From positions 223,241-287,240 of the forward strand of contig JAPYOS010000003.1 of assembly GCA_029938085.1 (NCBI GenBank): a stretch of DNA of 64,000 nucleotides, read 5' to 3'. Under the pieces are notes generated by a model. It ran no database searches. It was not told where the DNA came from and saw only the letters and a list, made by a program, of their open reading frames with translations. The first letter of the stretch is position 1. Each line of letters starts with the position of its first letter. Positions 10,875 to 19,463 of this stretch are shown one piece after another. The position numbers and the translations under genes are program-made. This DNA is from Oceanospirillaceae bacterium (GTDB lineage: Bacteria > Pseudomonadota > Gammaproteobacteria > Pseudomonadales > Balneatricaceae).

Positions 10875-12014
10875 CTATTCCTTGGTTTTATAAGGCAAAG
10901 CCGTTTGCGCCCATTGCATATAGTGCTCTATTTGTTCAGCTTCGGCTTTACAGTATTGTTCAATGGCGTCATCAAAACCCGTTTCTGCCAAATAGTGATA
11001 GGAATGGGTGGTTTGAGGAATAAAGCCGCGGGCGAGTTTGTGTTCGCCCTGTGCGCCCGCATCAAAATGAGGGATGTTATTGGCAATACAATAATCAATG
11101 CCTTGGTAATAACAGGTTTCAAAGTGCAAGAAGTCTACTTCTTCTAAACAGCCCCAATAGCGCCCATAAAGGGCTTTATCATCCATAAAAAACAAAGCAT
11201 ATGCCAAAGGTTTTTGGTCTTGAGAGGCCGTGACTAATAACAGTTTGTCTGGCATTTGAGTTAACAGTTGAGCAAAAAATTCATAGGTTAAATAGCCTTG
11301 CCTGCTGCGCTTTAGGTAAGTGCTCTGATAACAATCGTAAAACTCTTGTAACGCCTGTGGCTCAATGTCGCCGCCGCGTTGCCAAGTAAACTCAATGCCT
11401 TGCTCTGCAATAACGCGCCGTTCTTTATTAATGGATTTACGCTTACGAGAAGTAAGGCGAGCGGTAAAGTCGGGAAATTCACTATAGTTTTCATTGTACC
11501 AGTGGTACTGGCAGTCCGTGCGCTGGTGCCACGTTTGTTGCTTTGCTGCTTGCCAGTCTGGTTGTTGCGCAAATAACCAATGCCAGCTGCTGAGTTTGAG
11601 TTGCGCACACAGGTGTGGCAATTGCTCCTGTAGAAAACTAAGGGCTTCGTCCAAGTTAGTGTTGGCCGCAAGTAACATTCTGGGGCCAGCACAGGGCGTA
11701 AAAGGCACCGCACTAATGAGTTTGGGGTAATACTCCAAACCATAACGTTGGTACGCATTGGCCCATTCAAAATCAAACACATATTCACCCCATGAATGGG
11801 TTTTTATATAGCTTGGTATTAAGGCGACGGGCTGGCCTTGTTGGGTGATTTCTAGATGCATGGTCTGCCAACCGCTTTTGCCGCCCACGCTGCCACTGGC
11901 TTCAAGGGCGGCATGAAATGCGTACTGACTAAATGGATCTGACTCTGCACAAAGGTATTGTTGCCAATGCTTTTGGCCTAATTCTAGGGTGCTGGGGTGG
12001 AGGTGAAGTTGCAT
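10875..12014 (-). CDS. FemAB/GNAT-like acyltransferase family protein (DUF482)
   Basis: A 379-residue cytoplasmic protein matching the DUF482 family, annotated as peptidogalycan biosynthesis/recognition proteins with a duplicated GNAT-like fold. Seen features are the N-terminal motif NPFSQYAFHAALE-like region (SDPFSQYAFHAALEASGSV), the central SRKRKSINKERR basic stretch and the C-terminal ARGFIPQTTHSYHYL. The molecular substrate is unknown for the family. It is a monocistronic gene with no informative neighbour. Confidence 0.8.
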   Translation of the reverse strand: MQLHLHPSTLELGQKHWQQYLCAESDPFSQYAFHAALEASGSVGGKSGWQTMHLEITQQGQPVALIPSYIKTHSWGEYVFDFEWANAYQRYGLEYYPKLISAVPFTPCAGPRMLLAANTNLDEALSFLQEQLPHLCAQLKLSSWHWLFAQQPDWQAAKQQTWHQRTDCQYHWYNENYSEFPDFTARLTSRKRKSINKERRVIAEQGIEFTWQRGGDIEPQALQEFYDCYQSTYLKRSRQGYLTYEFFAQLLTQMPDKLLLVTASQDQKPLAYALFFMDDKALYGRYWGCLEEVDFLHFETCYYQGIDYCIANNIPHFDAGAQGEHKLARGFIPQTTHSYHYLAETGFDDAIEQYCKAEAEQIEHYMQWAQTALPYKTKE

Positions 12015-12120
12015 GTAGGTCGCACAAAGGTGGCTAAAACGTGAAAATTATTAATACTAACTGCAGCATACAATAATAACGCCGCCAACAAAATGACGGC
12101 AACGCCTTGAGAGCCACAAT

Positions 12121-12552
12121 ATGAAATACACCGTATCGATGGATATCAATTTACCTTGTGACCGCATGCTTGAACTGTTCGATAGCACGGAAAACATGTT
12201 TAAGTGGCAGGATTGCCTAGTTAGTTTTGACCATGTTTCAGGTGAACCGGGTCAGGTGGGTGCTGAGTCTCGTATGGTACAGACCATGGGCAAAAAACAG
12301 ATTACTATGATCGAAACCATCACTGAGCGTAATTTTCCAGACACTTTTGCCTGTACCTATGAAGCCGATGGCGTGTGGAACCTGGTAGAAAATTATTTTC
12401 ACGACCGTGGCGAAACCACCCATTGGGTAATGGATACTGAGTTTCGTTGCACGGGCATGATGAAAGTCATGTGTTGGCTCATGCCGTTTATGTTCAAAAA
12501 AGAAAGCCTGAAATTCATGCGCCAATTTAAAGAGTTTGCTGAGGCGCAGTAA
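12121..12552 (+). CDS. SRPBCC (START-like) family protein
   Basis: A 143-residue protein with the pattern of polyketide-cyclase/SRPBCC folds: an N-terminal strand (KYTVSMDINLPCDRMLELF), a repeat of beta strands (ITMIETITERNFPDTFACTYE, VMDTEFRC) and a long C-terminal helix (KKESLKFMRQFKEFAEAQ). These proteins bind hydrophobic ligands. No catalytic residues are recognised and the ligand is unknown. It is isolated between the DUF482 gene and a toxin-antitoxin pair. Confidence 0.78.
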   Translation: MKYTVSMDINLPCDRMLELFDSTENMFKWQDCLVSFDHVSGEPGQVGAESRMVQTMGKKQITMIETITERNFPDTFACTYEADGVWNLVENYFHDRGETTHWVMDTEFRCTGMMKVMCWLMPFMFKKESLKFMRQFKEFAEAQ

Positions 12553-12597
12553 AGCGCTACAGAATTCGCAGGCAGTCTAGCATTTTGGGTCTTTTTA

Positions 12598-12627
12598 TTG
12601 TCTTTGACGTACAAAATTAGGTACAAT
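12598..12627 (+). promoter_or_regulatory. yefM-yoeB promoter with paired YefM-type half-sites
   Basis: TTGTCT (12598-12603), 18-bp spacer, TACAAT (12622-12627). Two GTACA elements, CGTACA at 12608 and GGTACA at 12620, are spaced 12 bp centre to centre and overlap the spacer and -10. YefM-YoeB in E. coli binds palindromes with a TGTACA core at the same 12-bp spacing, so autoregulation is likely. Confidence 0.6.
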
Positions 12628-12669
12628 GTTTTTTAAAGTCGAAATTAACGCGTAGCACCGGAGTTCACC

Positions 12670-12924
12670 GTGGATACAATGAGCTATTCATCATTTAGGG
12701 CACAATTGGCAGGCACTTTAGATCAGGTTAATGACAATCATAAGCCGGTGTTGGTCACTCGGCAAAATGGCCGCCCGGCAGTGATCATGAGCCTTGAAGA
12801 CTATCACTCTTACGAGGCCACGGCCTATTTAATGGCGAGTCCTACGAACGCCCAAAGACTAAATCAAGCCATCGCTGAAGTGCAGGCAGGTATGCTGACC
12901 GAACGCCCATTGGATGAATCGTGA
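12670..12924 (+). CDS. yefM: Antitoxin YefM (Phd/YefM family)
   Basis: An 84-residue antitoxin. It aligns with E. coli YefM across its length: a DNA-binding N-terminus (TMSYSSFRAQLAGTLDQV), the signature PVLVTRQNGRPAVIMSLEDY and a C-terminal toxin-binding segment with TAYLMASPTNAQRLNQAI. The start is a GTG at 12670 with GGAG six bases upstream; the ATG at 12679 has poor spacing and would remove conserved residues. It neutralises YoeB and represses the shared promoter. The toxin gene overlaps it by 4 bp. Confidence 0.95.
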   Translation: MDTMSYSSFRAQLAGTLDQVNDNHKPVLVTRQNGRPAVIMSLEDYHSYEATAYLMASPTNAQRLNQAIAEVQAGMLTERPLDES

Positions 12925-13175
12925 TTCTGTGTTGGGCCGAGGCGGCGTGGCAAGATTATTTATATTGGCAACAGACCGACAAAAAAGTGGTACAGCGAAT
13001 CAACAAATTAATTAAAGACATCGGACGACAACCGCATCAGGGTTTGGGTGATCCAGAACCATTAAAACACAACTGGTCTGGCTATTGGTCGCGCCGTATC
13101 GATCGGCAACATCGGTTGGTTTATAAAACCACTGCAGACCAAATTATCATCGTCCAAAGCCGATATCATTATTAG
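12921..13175 (+). CDS. yoeB: Toxin YoeB, ribosome-dependent mRNA endonuclease
   Basis: An 84-residue RelE-superfamily toxin. The active-site residues established for E. coli YoeB are all at the same positions: E46, R65, H83 and C-terminal Y84 (ending SRYHY). It cleaves mRNA in the ribosomal A site when free of YefM. Translation starts at a GTG overlapping the antitoxin stop by 4 bp. Its stop codon overlaps the stop of the convergent natB remnant. Confidence 0.95.
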   Translation: MILCWAEAAWQDYLYWQQTDKKVVQRINKLIKDIGRQPHQGLGDPEPLKHNWSGYWSRRIDRQHRLVYKTTADQIIIVQSRYHY

Positions 13176-14218
13176 CCATATATCGCACTTGCCTCTTTCA
13201 CGTACAGTAATACTCTAATCTTATAACGAAAAAATGGTTTTTCGCGCCCTAATAAACCTACTGTGGCCGCATAAAAGCAAGCGCTTAATGCCAAGGTGAC
13301 TGTGGTCGAAACCGATAAAGCTAGCCATGGTGTCGCTTCGTTTTTAACGATGCTAATGAGGGCCATTTGTTGACCCGAGATAGGCAGCCATTGCATGACC
13401 TCTGGAGCTGAATTATAGGTAGTGAGCATGGCCATAATCACATAAGCTAGATAGGCTTGGGCTTTTTTGAAGGACTTAGCCATGAAGGCGACAAAAATCA
13501 GAGCGCTGGCGGCCAATCCTGCCATGGAAAATATGGCCACCACCAGCACCTTCGCTAATACAATTTGGGTTCGATTAACGGCGACACTTAATAGTGAGAC
13601 TAAGGGATTACGTTCTCTTTCTCCGGCACTGGTGTCGATCGCAAGGCTCATTCCAGACATAAAAACGGCGTACAAAAGTAGATAAATAAAGAACCCCAAA
13701 ATGACCCCGTTTTTTGCTTCAGGGGAGTCTTGGTCTTGCGTCACTATGGTGATAGGTTGAATGATGGATGGCGAAACGCCACGGGCGATGAGCCGAATTT
13801 GGGTGAGTTGCTGGCCATAGGCATTGATCTGTTTGCGTAGCCTGCGAGCTTGTGCATACACTTCTTCAACAGAAAAATTGGCATAAATAGTTATGGCTGC
13901 TGTTTCACCACGACTAATGCGATGGCTAAACCCTGTCTCAAATTCAATGGTAATGTCGTTCTTGCTCGTGGGAGTGCCAGCTTTAGCTTGCTGAATGTGT
14001 TGGCTTGCAAGGTGTTGTACTAATGGTTGTGCTTCCTCGGCCTTATCCATGTGTACATAGAGGATCTCTGGGTCGCTATATTTTTCCGCCATTAATGCAA
14101 ATATTATGGCCATCAATAATGGTGTTAACAACGAGTACATCAATGTCGCCATCACAGAGCGGCGGTCTCGTAAGGCGTCACGCAATTCTTTGGTCAGTAA
14201 CACTCGTAATAAACTCAT
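13172..14218 (-). pseudogene. NatB-like ABC-2 exporter permease, probably with internal deletion
   Basis: A 348-codon open frame beginning MSLLRVLLTKELRDALRDRRS, the standard opening of NatB-like ABC-2 permeases: TM1, a large periplasmic domain, then NGVILGFFIYLLLYAVFMSGMS and ERERNPLVSLL. Family members are usually ~390-400 residues. After GLAASALIFVAF the sequence jumps straight to MAKSFKKAQAYL, so about 45-50 residues covering one or two membrane helices appear missing in frame. The C-terminus (RYKIRVLLYVKEASAIYG) is not family-like and runs into the yoeB stop. Together with the truncated natA upstream (ATGA overlap) this is most likely a dead Na+-type exporter. The deletion call rests on memory of the family. 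Confidence 0.65.
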
Positions 14219-14470
14219 TGGTCGCCTCCTATGAGCGCGATAAAGGCGTCTTCTAAATTGTCGGCATTGGTGAGCTGGCACAAGGCTTGAGGGCTGTTAT
14301 GAGCTACCGTAACACCCTCATGAATAAGCACCACTTGGTCACATAACATCATCACTTCTTGCATCACATGGCTAGAAAACACAATACAATGGCCTTGGTC
14401 TTTGAGGCTGATTAACATTTGCCTTAAGCTTTGTATGTGGCTCCCCTTGCTGGTGGCTAAACGAATAACT
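14215..14470 (-). pseudogene. 5'-truncated NatA-like ABC transporter ATPase
   Basis: Only the C-terminal ~70-80 codons remain. In frame are SLRQMLISLKDQGHCIVFSS and HVMQEVMMLCDQVVLIHEG, the switch-His region of NatA ATPases, ending at the TGA that overlaps the natB ATG. Walker A, signature and Walker B are all absent. Upstream the frame continues for about 13 non-homologous codons and then meets a stop near 14470-14475, at the regulatory repeat in front of the DapA-like operon. The break coincides with the left edge of the catabolic block. Confidence 0.85.
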
Positions 14471-14479
14471 AAATGTTAT
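14465..14479. promoter_or_regulatory. LysR-type T-N11-A box, ATAAC-N5-GTTAT
   Basis: ATAAC-TAAAT-GTTAT, a 15-bp inverted repeat with the T-N11-A form of LysR-type sites, 98 bp upstream of the DapA-like gene. An identical-arm copy (ATAAC-ATTAA-GTTAT) lies at 19371 in front of the LysR gene and the MttB-like gene, suggesting shared control. Confidence 0.6.
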
Positions 14480-14576
14480 GGGTTCAGGTGATTAATAGTT
14501 GTTTGACCTTAGCTAACACAGGCCATTAGACTGTCTGCTTTAGCGCGATTAGCTATGACTTATTTGTGAGGACAAC

Positions 14577-15479
14577 ATGCAATTCAACGGTATCTATGTA
14601 CCTGTCATCACCCCCTTTAACGACGACTTTTCCATTGATGAAGCAGGCTATAGCCGCATTATAGATGGTGCTATTGCCTCTGGTGTGCAAGGCATTATTG
14701 TGGGTGGTACCACGGGCGAATATTACGCCATGGAAAAGGCTGAGCGGTTACGCACCTTTGCTATTGCTAAAGAAGTGATTGCTGGGCGTGTGCCGCTAAT
14801 TACCGGCGTTGGTGCCTTACGAACAGAAGACGCCATCGATTTAGCCCAGCAGGCTAACCAGGCTGGTGCCGACTGTTTATTGCTGGGTGCACCATATTAC
14901 GCCATCCCCACCTCGGAAGAACTGGTGCGCCATTGCCTCGCAGTAGAGCGGGCCACTGATTTGCCTATCATGTTGTATAACTTCCCCGATCGCACCGGCG
15001 CACCCATGGATGAAGCCTGTTTAGAGCGCTTGAGTATGCGGCCTAACTTTTGTGCCATTAAAGAAAGCAGCGGCGACATTAATCGCGTGCATTTGTTAGC
15101 CCGGCGTTTTCCCCACATTCAATTGAGTTGTGGTATGGATGACCAAGCTTTGGAGTTTTTTGCATGGGGCGCAACCAGCTGGGTCGCGGGTGCCGCTAAC
15201 TTTTTACCTAAAGAGCATTACGCTCTTTACCATGCGTGCGTGGTGGAGAAAGACTTTACCAAGGGTCGCCAAATCATGACCGCCTTGTTACCCCTCATGC
15301 AAACCTTGGAGCAAGGTGGCAAGTTTGTACAGTGTATTAAGTATGGCTGCCAGCTTGAGGGTATTGTCACGGGGCCAGTGCGCAAACCGCTGCGTGACAT
15401 GAACAAAGAGCTTAAACGCGAATTTGAAGTCACTGTAGCCACAGTAAAAACCACCATTGCCAATATCTGTAATCATTAA
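14577..15479 (+). CDS. DapA/NanA-superfamily Schiff-base aldolase or dehydratase
   Basis: A 300-residue TIM-barrel enzyme of the dihydrodipicolinate synthase family. The active-site elements are T45-T46 in GGTTGEYYAM, Tyr134 in MLYNFPDRTG and the Schiff-base Lys162 in FCAIKESSGD. True DapA is usually encoded elsewhere with lysine biosynthesis; here the enzyme leads an operon with an aldehyde dehydrogenase and an amino-acid oxidase-like gene. That suggests a catabolic relative, for example a deaminase/dehydratase producing a semialdehyde as in hydroxyproline degradation. The exact substrate is unknown. A clear GAGG site precedes the ATG. Confidence 0.88.
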   Translation: MQFNGIYVPVITPFNDDFSIDEAGYSRIIDGAIASGVQGIIVGGTTGEYYAMEKAERLRTFAIAKEVIAGRVPLITGVGALRTEDAIDLAQQANQAGADCLLLGAPYYAIPTSEELVRHCLAVERATDLPIMLYNFPDRTGAPMDEACLERLSMRPNFCAIKESSGDINRVHLLARRFPHIQLSCGMDDQALEFFAWGATSWVAGAANFLPKEHYALYHACVVEKDFTKGRQIMTALLPLMQTLEQGGKFVQCIKYGCQLEGIVTGPVRKPLRDMNKELKREFEVTVATVKTTIANICNH

Positions 15480-15506
15480 CCTCTGCAACCATTCAGGAAT
15501 TACACC

Positions 15507-17021
15507 ATGTTAACTCAAGCCGAATACCTCGCCATTGCCGAGCAGATTAACTTTCCAACCAATGCGTGGATTGATGGCAGCTATACTCCTGCCATTAACG
15601 GTGGCACCTTGGCCACAATCAACCCAGCCACGGGCCAAGAGATTGCTCAAATCAGTGCCTGTGATGCAGCTGACGTTAATGTGGCGGTAGATAAAGCCCG
15701 TCAAGCCTTTGAAGCGGGCAGCTGGAGCAAGTTGCATCCCAGCCAACGCAAACAGGTGATGATTAAGTTTGTTAAATTGATTAAGCGCAATCAACAAGAA
15801 CTCGCGGTGATGGAAGCGTTAGAGAGTGGTAAACCCATTAAGGATTGTGTGTCCATTGATGTGCCAGAAACCATTGACTGTATTCAATGGCATGCCGAGG
15901 CAATCGATAAAATTTACGATCAAATTTCGCCCTCTGGCGACGCTGCCTTGGGCATGATTGTGCGTGAACCCATTGGAGTGGTTGCCTGTGTCTTACCGTG
16001 GAACTTTCCCATGCTTATGGCGGCATGGAAATTAGGCCCAGCGTTAGCAGCAGGTAACAGCGTAATCCTTAAACCCGCAGAACAGACCAGCATGAGTTGT
16101 TTGCGTTTGGCTCAGTTAGCCCACGAAGCGGGCGTCCCCGCAGGCGTGATTAACGTATTACCAGGTTTAGGTGAAACCTGTGGCCAAAGCCTTGGTTTGC
16201 ATAATGACATTGATGCCGTGTCGTTCACAGGCTCCACCGAAGTGGGCCGGTTGTTTTTGCAATATTCTGCACAAAGTAACCTCAAGCGTGTGGTGTTGGA
16301 GTGTGGCGGTAAAAATCCATGTATCGTTTTAGACGATGCAGAACGTTTAGATGAAGTGGCTGAACACGTGGTTAACGCGGTGTTCTGGAACATGGGTGAA
16401 AACTGTTCATCTAACTCTCGCTTGATCGTTCACAGCGCGATTAAAGAGCAACTGATGGTTAAGGTGTTAGAGAAAACGCGTGACTGGATCACGGGGGACC
16501 CGATGGACCCGCGCAATGCTCTAGGTGCAATGATTAGCCAACAGCACTTTGAAAAAGTGATGCAGTATATCGAAGGCGCAAAGCAGCAAGGCGCTGAGTT
16601 GATTTTGGGTGGTAGTGCGATAGAGCTTAACAATGGCTTATTTATTGAGCCCACCATTTTTGATCAAGTCACCAGTGACATGACCATTGCCCAAGAAGAA
16701 GTATTTGGCCCAGTGTTGGCAGTCATGACGGTTAACTCTGCGGCAGAGGCGGTGGCCCTAGCTAACGACACCTGCTACGGTTTGGCGGCGTCGGTTTTCA
16801 CCAGCAACGCAAGGCGTGCCCACAACGTGGCCCGTGCGATTAAAGCCGGTACCGTGAGTGTTAACTGTTATAGCGAAGGGGACATGAGCACTCCATTTGG
16901 TGGTTACAAATCGTCTGGCTTTGGTGGCCGAGATAATTCATTGATGGCCCATGATCAGTACACCGAAACCAAAACCATCTGGATAGATTTATCCACCGAA
17001 TCTGATTCACAACTGGATTAA
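15507..17021 (+). CDS. NAD(P)-dependent aldehyde dehydrogenase
   Basis: A 504-residue ALDH-superfamily enzyme. It has the cofactor-binding region (VLPWNFPMLMAAWKLGPALA, SFTGSTEVGRLF), the general-base Glu in LECGGKNPCI and the nucleophilic Cys in NMGENCSSNSRLIV. It oxidises a semialdehyde to an acid in the cytoplasm. It is placed 27 bp after the DapA-like gene and overlaps the start of the FAD oxidoreductase gene by one base, indicating one operon. Candidates for the substrate are alpha-ketoglutarate semialdehyde (hydroxyproline-type route) or a PuuC-type aminoaldehyde; sequence alone does not decide. Confidence 0.92.
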   Translation: MLTQAEYLAIAEQINFPTNAWIDGSYTPAINGGTLATINPATGQEIAQISACDAADVNVAVDKARQAFEAGSWSKLHPSQRKQVMIKFVKLIKRNQQELAVMEALESGKPIKDCVSIDVPETIDCIQWHAEAIDKIYDQISPSGDAALGMIVREPIGVVACVLPWNFPMLMAAWKLGPALAAGNSVILKPAEQTSMSCLRLAQLAHEAGVPAGVINVLPGLGETCGQSLGLHNDIDAVSFTGSTEVGRLFLQYSAQSNLKRVVLECGGKNPCIVLDDAERLDEVAEHVVNAVFWNMGENCSSNSRLIVHSAIKEQLMVKVLEKTRDWITGDPMDPRNALGAMISQQHFEKVMQYIEGAKQQGAELILGGSAIELNNGLFIEPTIFDQVTSDMTIAQEEVFGPVLAVMTVNSAAEAVALANDTCYGLAASVFTSNARRAHNVARAIKAGTVSVNCYSEGDMSTPFGGYKSSGFGGRDNSLMAHDQYTETKTIWIDLSTESDSQLD

Positions 17022-18352
17022 TGCCAGATCAAATGCGGCCGGTTCAGAGCTTACCGGACTATAGGAACGACTGTGGTTGGTATAACAACCTGCCGCAGGC
17101 TTCTCTGAGTGCACCCTTAAAGGGGTTAGTGAAGGCCGATATCGCCATTATAGGGGCGGGGTTTACCGGTTTAGCGGCGGCGCGGCGTTTGGCCGAGTTA
17201 GCCCCCGAAAAACACATTGTATTGCTTGATGCGATGGCTGTAGGTATGGCCTCGGCAGGCCGCAATTCGGGGTTTATGATTGATTTGCCCCATGCCTTAA
17301 ACAGCCACTCCTATACCACTGACTTAAGCCATGATCATAATATTATTGCCTTTAATCGGTCGGGCATTAACTATGCAAAAAACATCGTCAAACAGCACAA
17401 CATAGCGTGTGATTGGAGCGAAAGCGGTAAAATCCATGGGGCTACCTCGGCCAATGGCGCTAAAAGCTTGGCTTCTTATGGGCGAGGGCTAGCAGCATTG
17501 GGCGAACCATTTAGCCATCTTTCTCGCCAACAAATGCAAGACACCACAGGGCTAAATTATTACCACAGTGGTGTATTTACCCCTGGCACTGTGCTGATTC
17601 AACCGGCGGCGTTTGTACGTGGCTGTGCGCAGCATTTGCCCGCTAACGTGACCCTGTATGAAAACACACCGGTTACGGCTTACCAATGGGGCCGCCCAAA
17701 CCTATTAACCACGCCTCATGGCCAAGTGAGCGCTGGCCAAGTGTTGTTATGCAATAACGGTTTTGCGCAAGCCTTTGGTCAACAAAAAGGGCGCCTAGTG
17801 CATGTATGTACCTACGCTAGTATGACGGCTGCGATGACGACCGAGCAGCAACAGCGTTTAGGTGGTGACCAAAGCTGGGGGCTGATTCCGGCACACCCCG
17901 CTGGCGCTACCATTCGCCGTACACCCGACCAACGCCTATTAGTGCGCAGTGTGATTACCTGTAATCCCAAGTTGAGTTACCGACGCATCAACATGGCCAA
18001 GGTTAAGGCACAGCACCAGCTGAGCTATAAACGTCGTTTTAGCGCTTTGCCAGATCTGCAGTTTGAACACACGTGGGGTGGTTTGTTGTGTTTGTCGGGT
18101 AACGAGGCGAGTTATTTTGGCCAATGCCAAGAAGGTGTTTATGCTGCTGTTTGTCAAAATGGTTTAGGGGTGGCGCGCGGTACCGCAGCGGGCAAGTTGT
18201 TAGCAGAAATGGCCCTTGGCCACGACAGCGAGTTATTACGCCAACAAGTCAATCAAGGCGGACCCAGTTGGCTGCCACCCAAACCGTTGAGCGATTGGGC
18301 GGTAAAGGCAACCCTGATGATGTATAAAATGCGAGCCGGTCGTGAGGCCTAA
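17021..18352 (+). CDS. FAD-dependent amino-acid oxidoreductase (DAO family)
   Basis: A 443-residue flavoprotein of the DAO/OrdL family. The ADP-binding motif is IAIIGAGFTGLAAARRLAE (~43-61) with the downstream acidic residue in IVLLDAMAVG, followed by SAGRNSGFMIDLP, typical of gamma-glutamylputrescine oxidase and D-amino-acid or sarcosine oxidase relatives. It would oxidise a secondary or primary amine to an imine. The ATG overlaps the aldehyde dehydrogenase stop. In an operon with a DapA-like enzyme and an ALDH, this resembles the D-hydroxyproline dehydrogenase, deaminase, semialdehyde dehydrogenase series, but the actual substrate is not known. Confidence 0.87.
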   Translation: MPDQMRPVQSLPDYRNDCGWYNNLPQASLSAPLKGLVKADIAIIGAGFTGLAAARRLAELAPEKHIVLLDAMAVGMASAGRNSGFMIDLPHALNSHSYTTDLSHDHNIIAFNRSGINYAKNIVKQHNIACDWSESGKIHGATSANGAKSLASYGRGLAALGEPFSHLSRQQMQDTTGLNYYHSGVFTPGTVLIQPAAFVRGCAQHLPANVTLYENTPVTAYQWGRPNLLTTPHGQVSAGQVLLCNNGFAQAFGQQKGRLVHVCTYASMTAAMTTEQQQRLGGDQSWGLIPAHPAGATIRRTPDQRLLVRSVITCNPKLSYRRINMAKVKAQHQLSYKRRFSALPDLQFEHTWGGLLCLSGNEASYFGQCQEGVYAAVCQNGLGVARGTAAGKLLAEMALGHDSELLRQQVNQGGPSWLPPKPLSDWAVKATLMMYKMRAGREA

Positions 18353-18371
18353 GTCAGTGCCGTTACCACCA

Positions 18372-19331
18372 TTAAAAGCTATTTAATAACCACTGGCTTA
18401 ACGCTTGTACATCGGGGTGATGTACCAAGTTAGATTTAATGGCGAGGTAATAGCCGCGGCCGGTATCCCATACCTTGTCGGTGAGCCGAATTAATTTCCC
18501 CTGAGCTACCAAATCGCCGGTGGAATGTTCAAAGCCTAAGGCAATACCTTCGCCGTCTAACACCGCCTGAATTAACAGGGGGTAATTGTTAAAGGTAAAG
18601 CCTGCGGGTATTTTAGCAGTATCATCATCAAGGTCCATGCCGGGCACATCAAAGTGATCTAACCAAGCAGGCCAGTCGATGGCGTCCCAGCCGATGTTGT
18701 CCCACAACTGTTCGTCCAAATGTAATAACCGGTGCTGTAATAGGTCTGCCGCCTGTAGAGGTGTTTGTCGGTTACTGAGGTACTCTGGGCTGCATACGGG
18801 GTAAGCCTGTTCGGAAAATAAATAATGAGTTTGGTTGCCCTGTAATTGGTTGTTGCCACAGGTGAGGGCAAGGTCTACTTTGTCGCTGCGCAATTCTTGC
18901 GCATTGTCCGAGGCGATCACGTGTACCTTAACGTCTGGGTATTGTTGATGAAATGCACGAATGCGTGGCATTAACCAAAAGCTAGAAAAACCCAAGGTAG
19001 AGGCAATGGTGATTTGGCCGGTGGATTGCGTGCGGCGTATGTCGCTGCTGACGCTGGCAATGTGACCTAGGCCCATCGTCACCGCTTGAAATAGTTTGTG
19101 GCCATCTTTGGTGAGTTCGATACGCCTTTGTGTACGGCGGAATACGGCGCAACCTAGTTGTTCCTCTAAGCGTTTTACTTGGCGGCTTACCGCGGCCTGT
19201 GACACGCACAGTTCGTTGGCCGCAAGTGTAAAGCTTAAGTGCCGTGCTGCCGCTTCAAAGGTCACTAGACCGTTAATGCCTGGTAATTGTTTACGTAACA
19301 AAGAACTTCTCCGCGGTCTATGGACTGCCAC
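18372..19331 (-). CDS. LysR-family regulator, GcvA-like
   Basis: A 319-residue LysR-type transcriptional regulator. The winged HTH is at ~18-75 (LVTFEAAARHLSFTLAANEL, SQAAVSRQVKRLEEQLGC), with an effector domain from ~105. The PGINGLVTFEAAARHLSFTLAA opening is characteristic of the GcvA subgroup. The annotated start is GTG at 19331. It converges on the FAD oxidoreductase and is divergent from the MttB-like gene; the T-N11-A box at 19371-19385 lies between. It probably controls both flanking operons. Confidence 0.92.
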   Translation of the reverse strand: MAVHRPRRSSLLRKQLPGINGLVTFEAAARHLSFTLAANELCVSQAAVSRQVKRLEEQLGCAVFRRTQRRIELTKDGHKLFQAVTMGLGHIASVSSDIRRTQSTGQITIASTLGFSSFWLMPRIRAFHQQYPDVKVHVIASDNAQELRSDKVDLALTCGNNQLQGNQTHYLFSEQAYPVCSPEYLSNRQTPLQAADLLQHRLLHLDEQLWDNIGWDAIDWPAWLDHFDVPGMDLDDDTAKIPAGFTFNNYPLLIQAVLDGEGIALGFEHSTGDLVAQGKLIRLTDKVWDTGRGYYLAIKSNLVHHPDVQALSQWLLNSF

Positions 19332-19370
19332 AGGCCTTTGGCCTTCGCAGTGACGTTATTCTAAATGATA

Positions 19371-19385
19371 ATAACATTAAGTTAT
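19371..19385. promoter_or_regulatory. LysR-type T-N11-A box, ATAAC-N5-GTTAT
   Basis: ATAAC-ATTAA-GTTAT lies in the divergent gap, 40 bp from the LysR start and 79 bp before the MttB-like start. This is the classical position for LysR autoregulation and divergent activation. The arms are the same as in the box at 14465. Confidence 0.65.
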
Positions 19386-19463
19386 GCGTTGGTACCTAAA
19401 TGTCGTTTGCATCATAGCTAACAAATGCCTAATTTGGCAGCTAAATATGCCAAAGGATCTTTT

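Noticed and set aside
14577..15479. Biosynthetic dihydrodipicolinate synthase (dapA)
   Set aside because: The catalytic residues are shared by the superfamily, but the operon is catabolic and no lysine-pathway gene is present.
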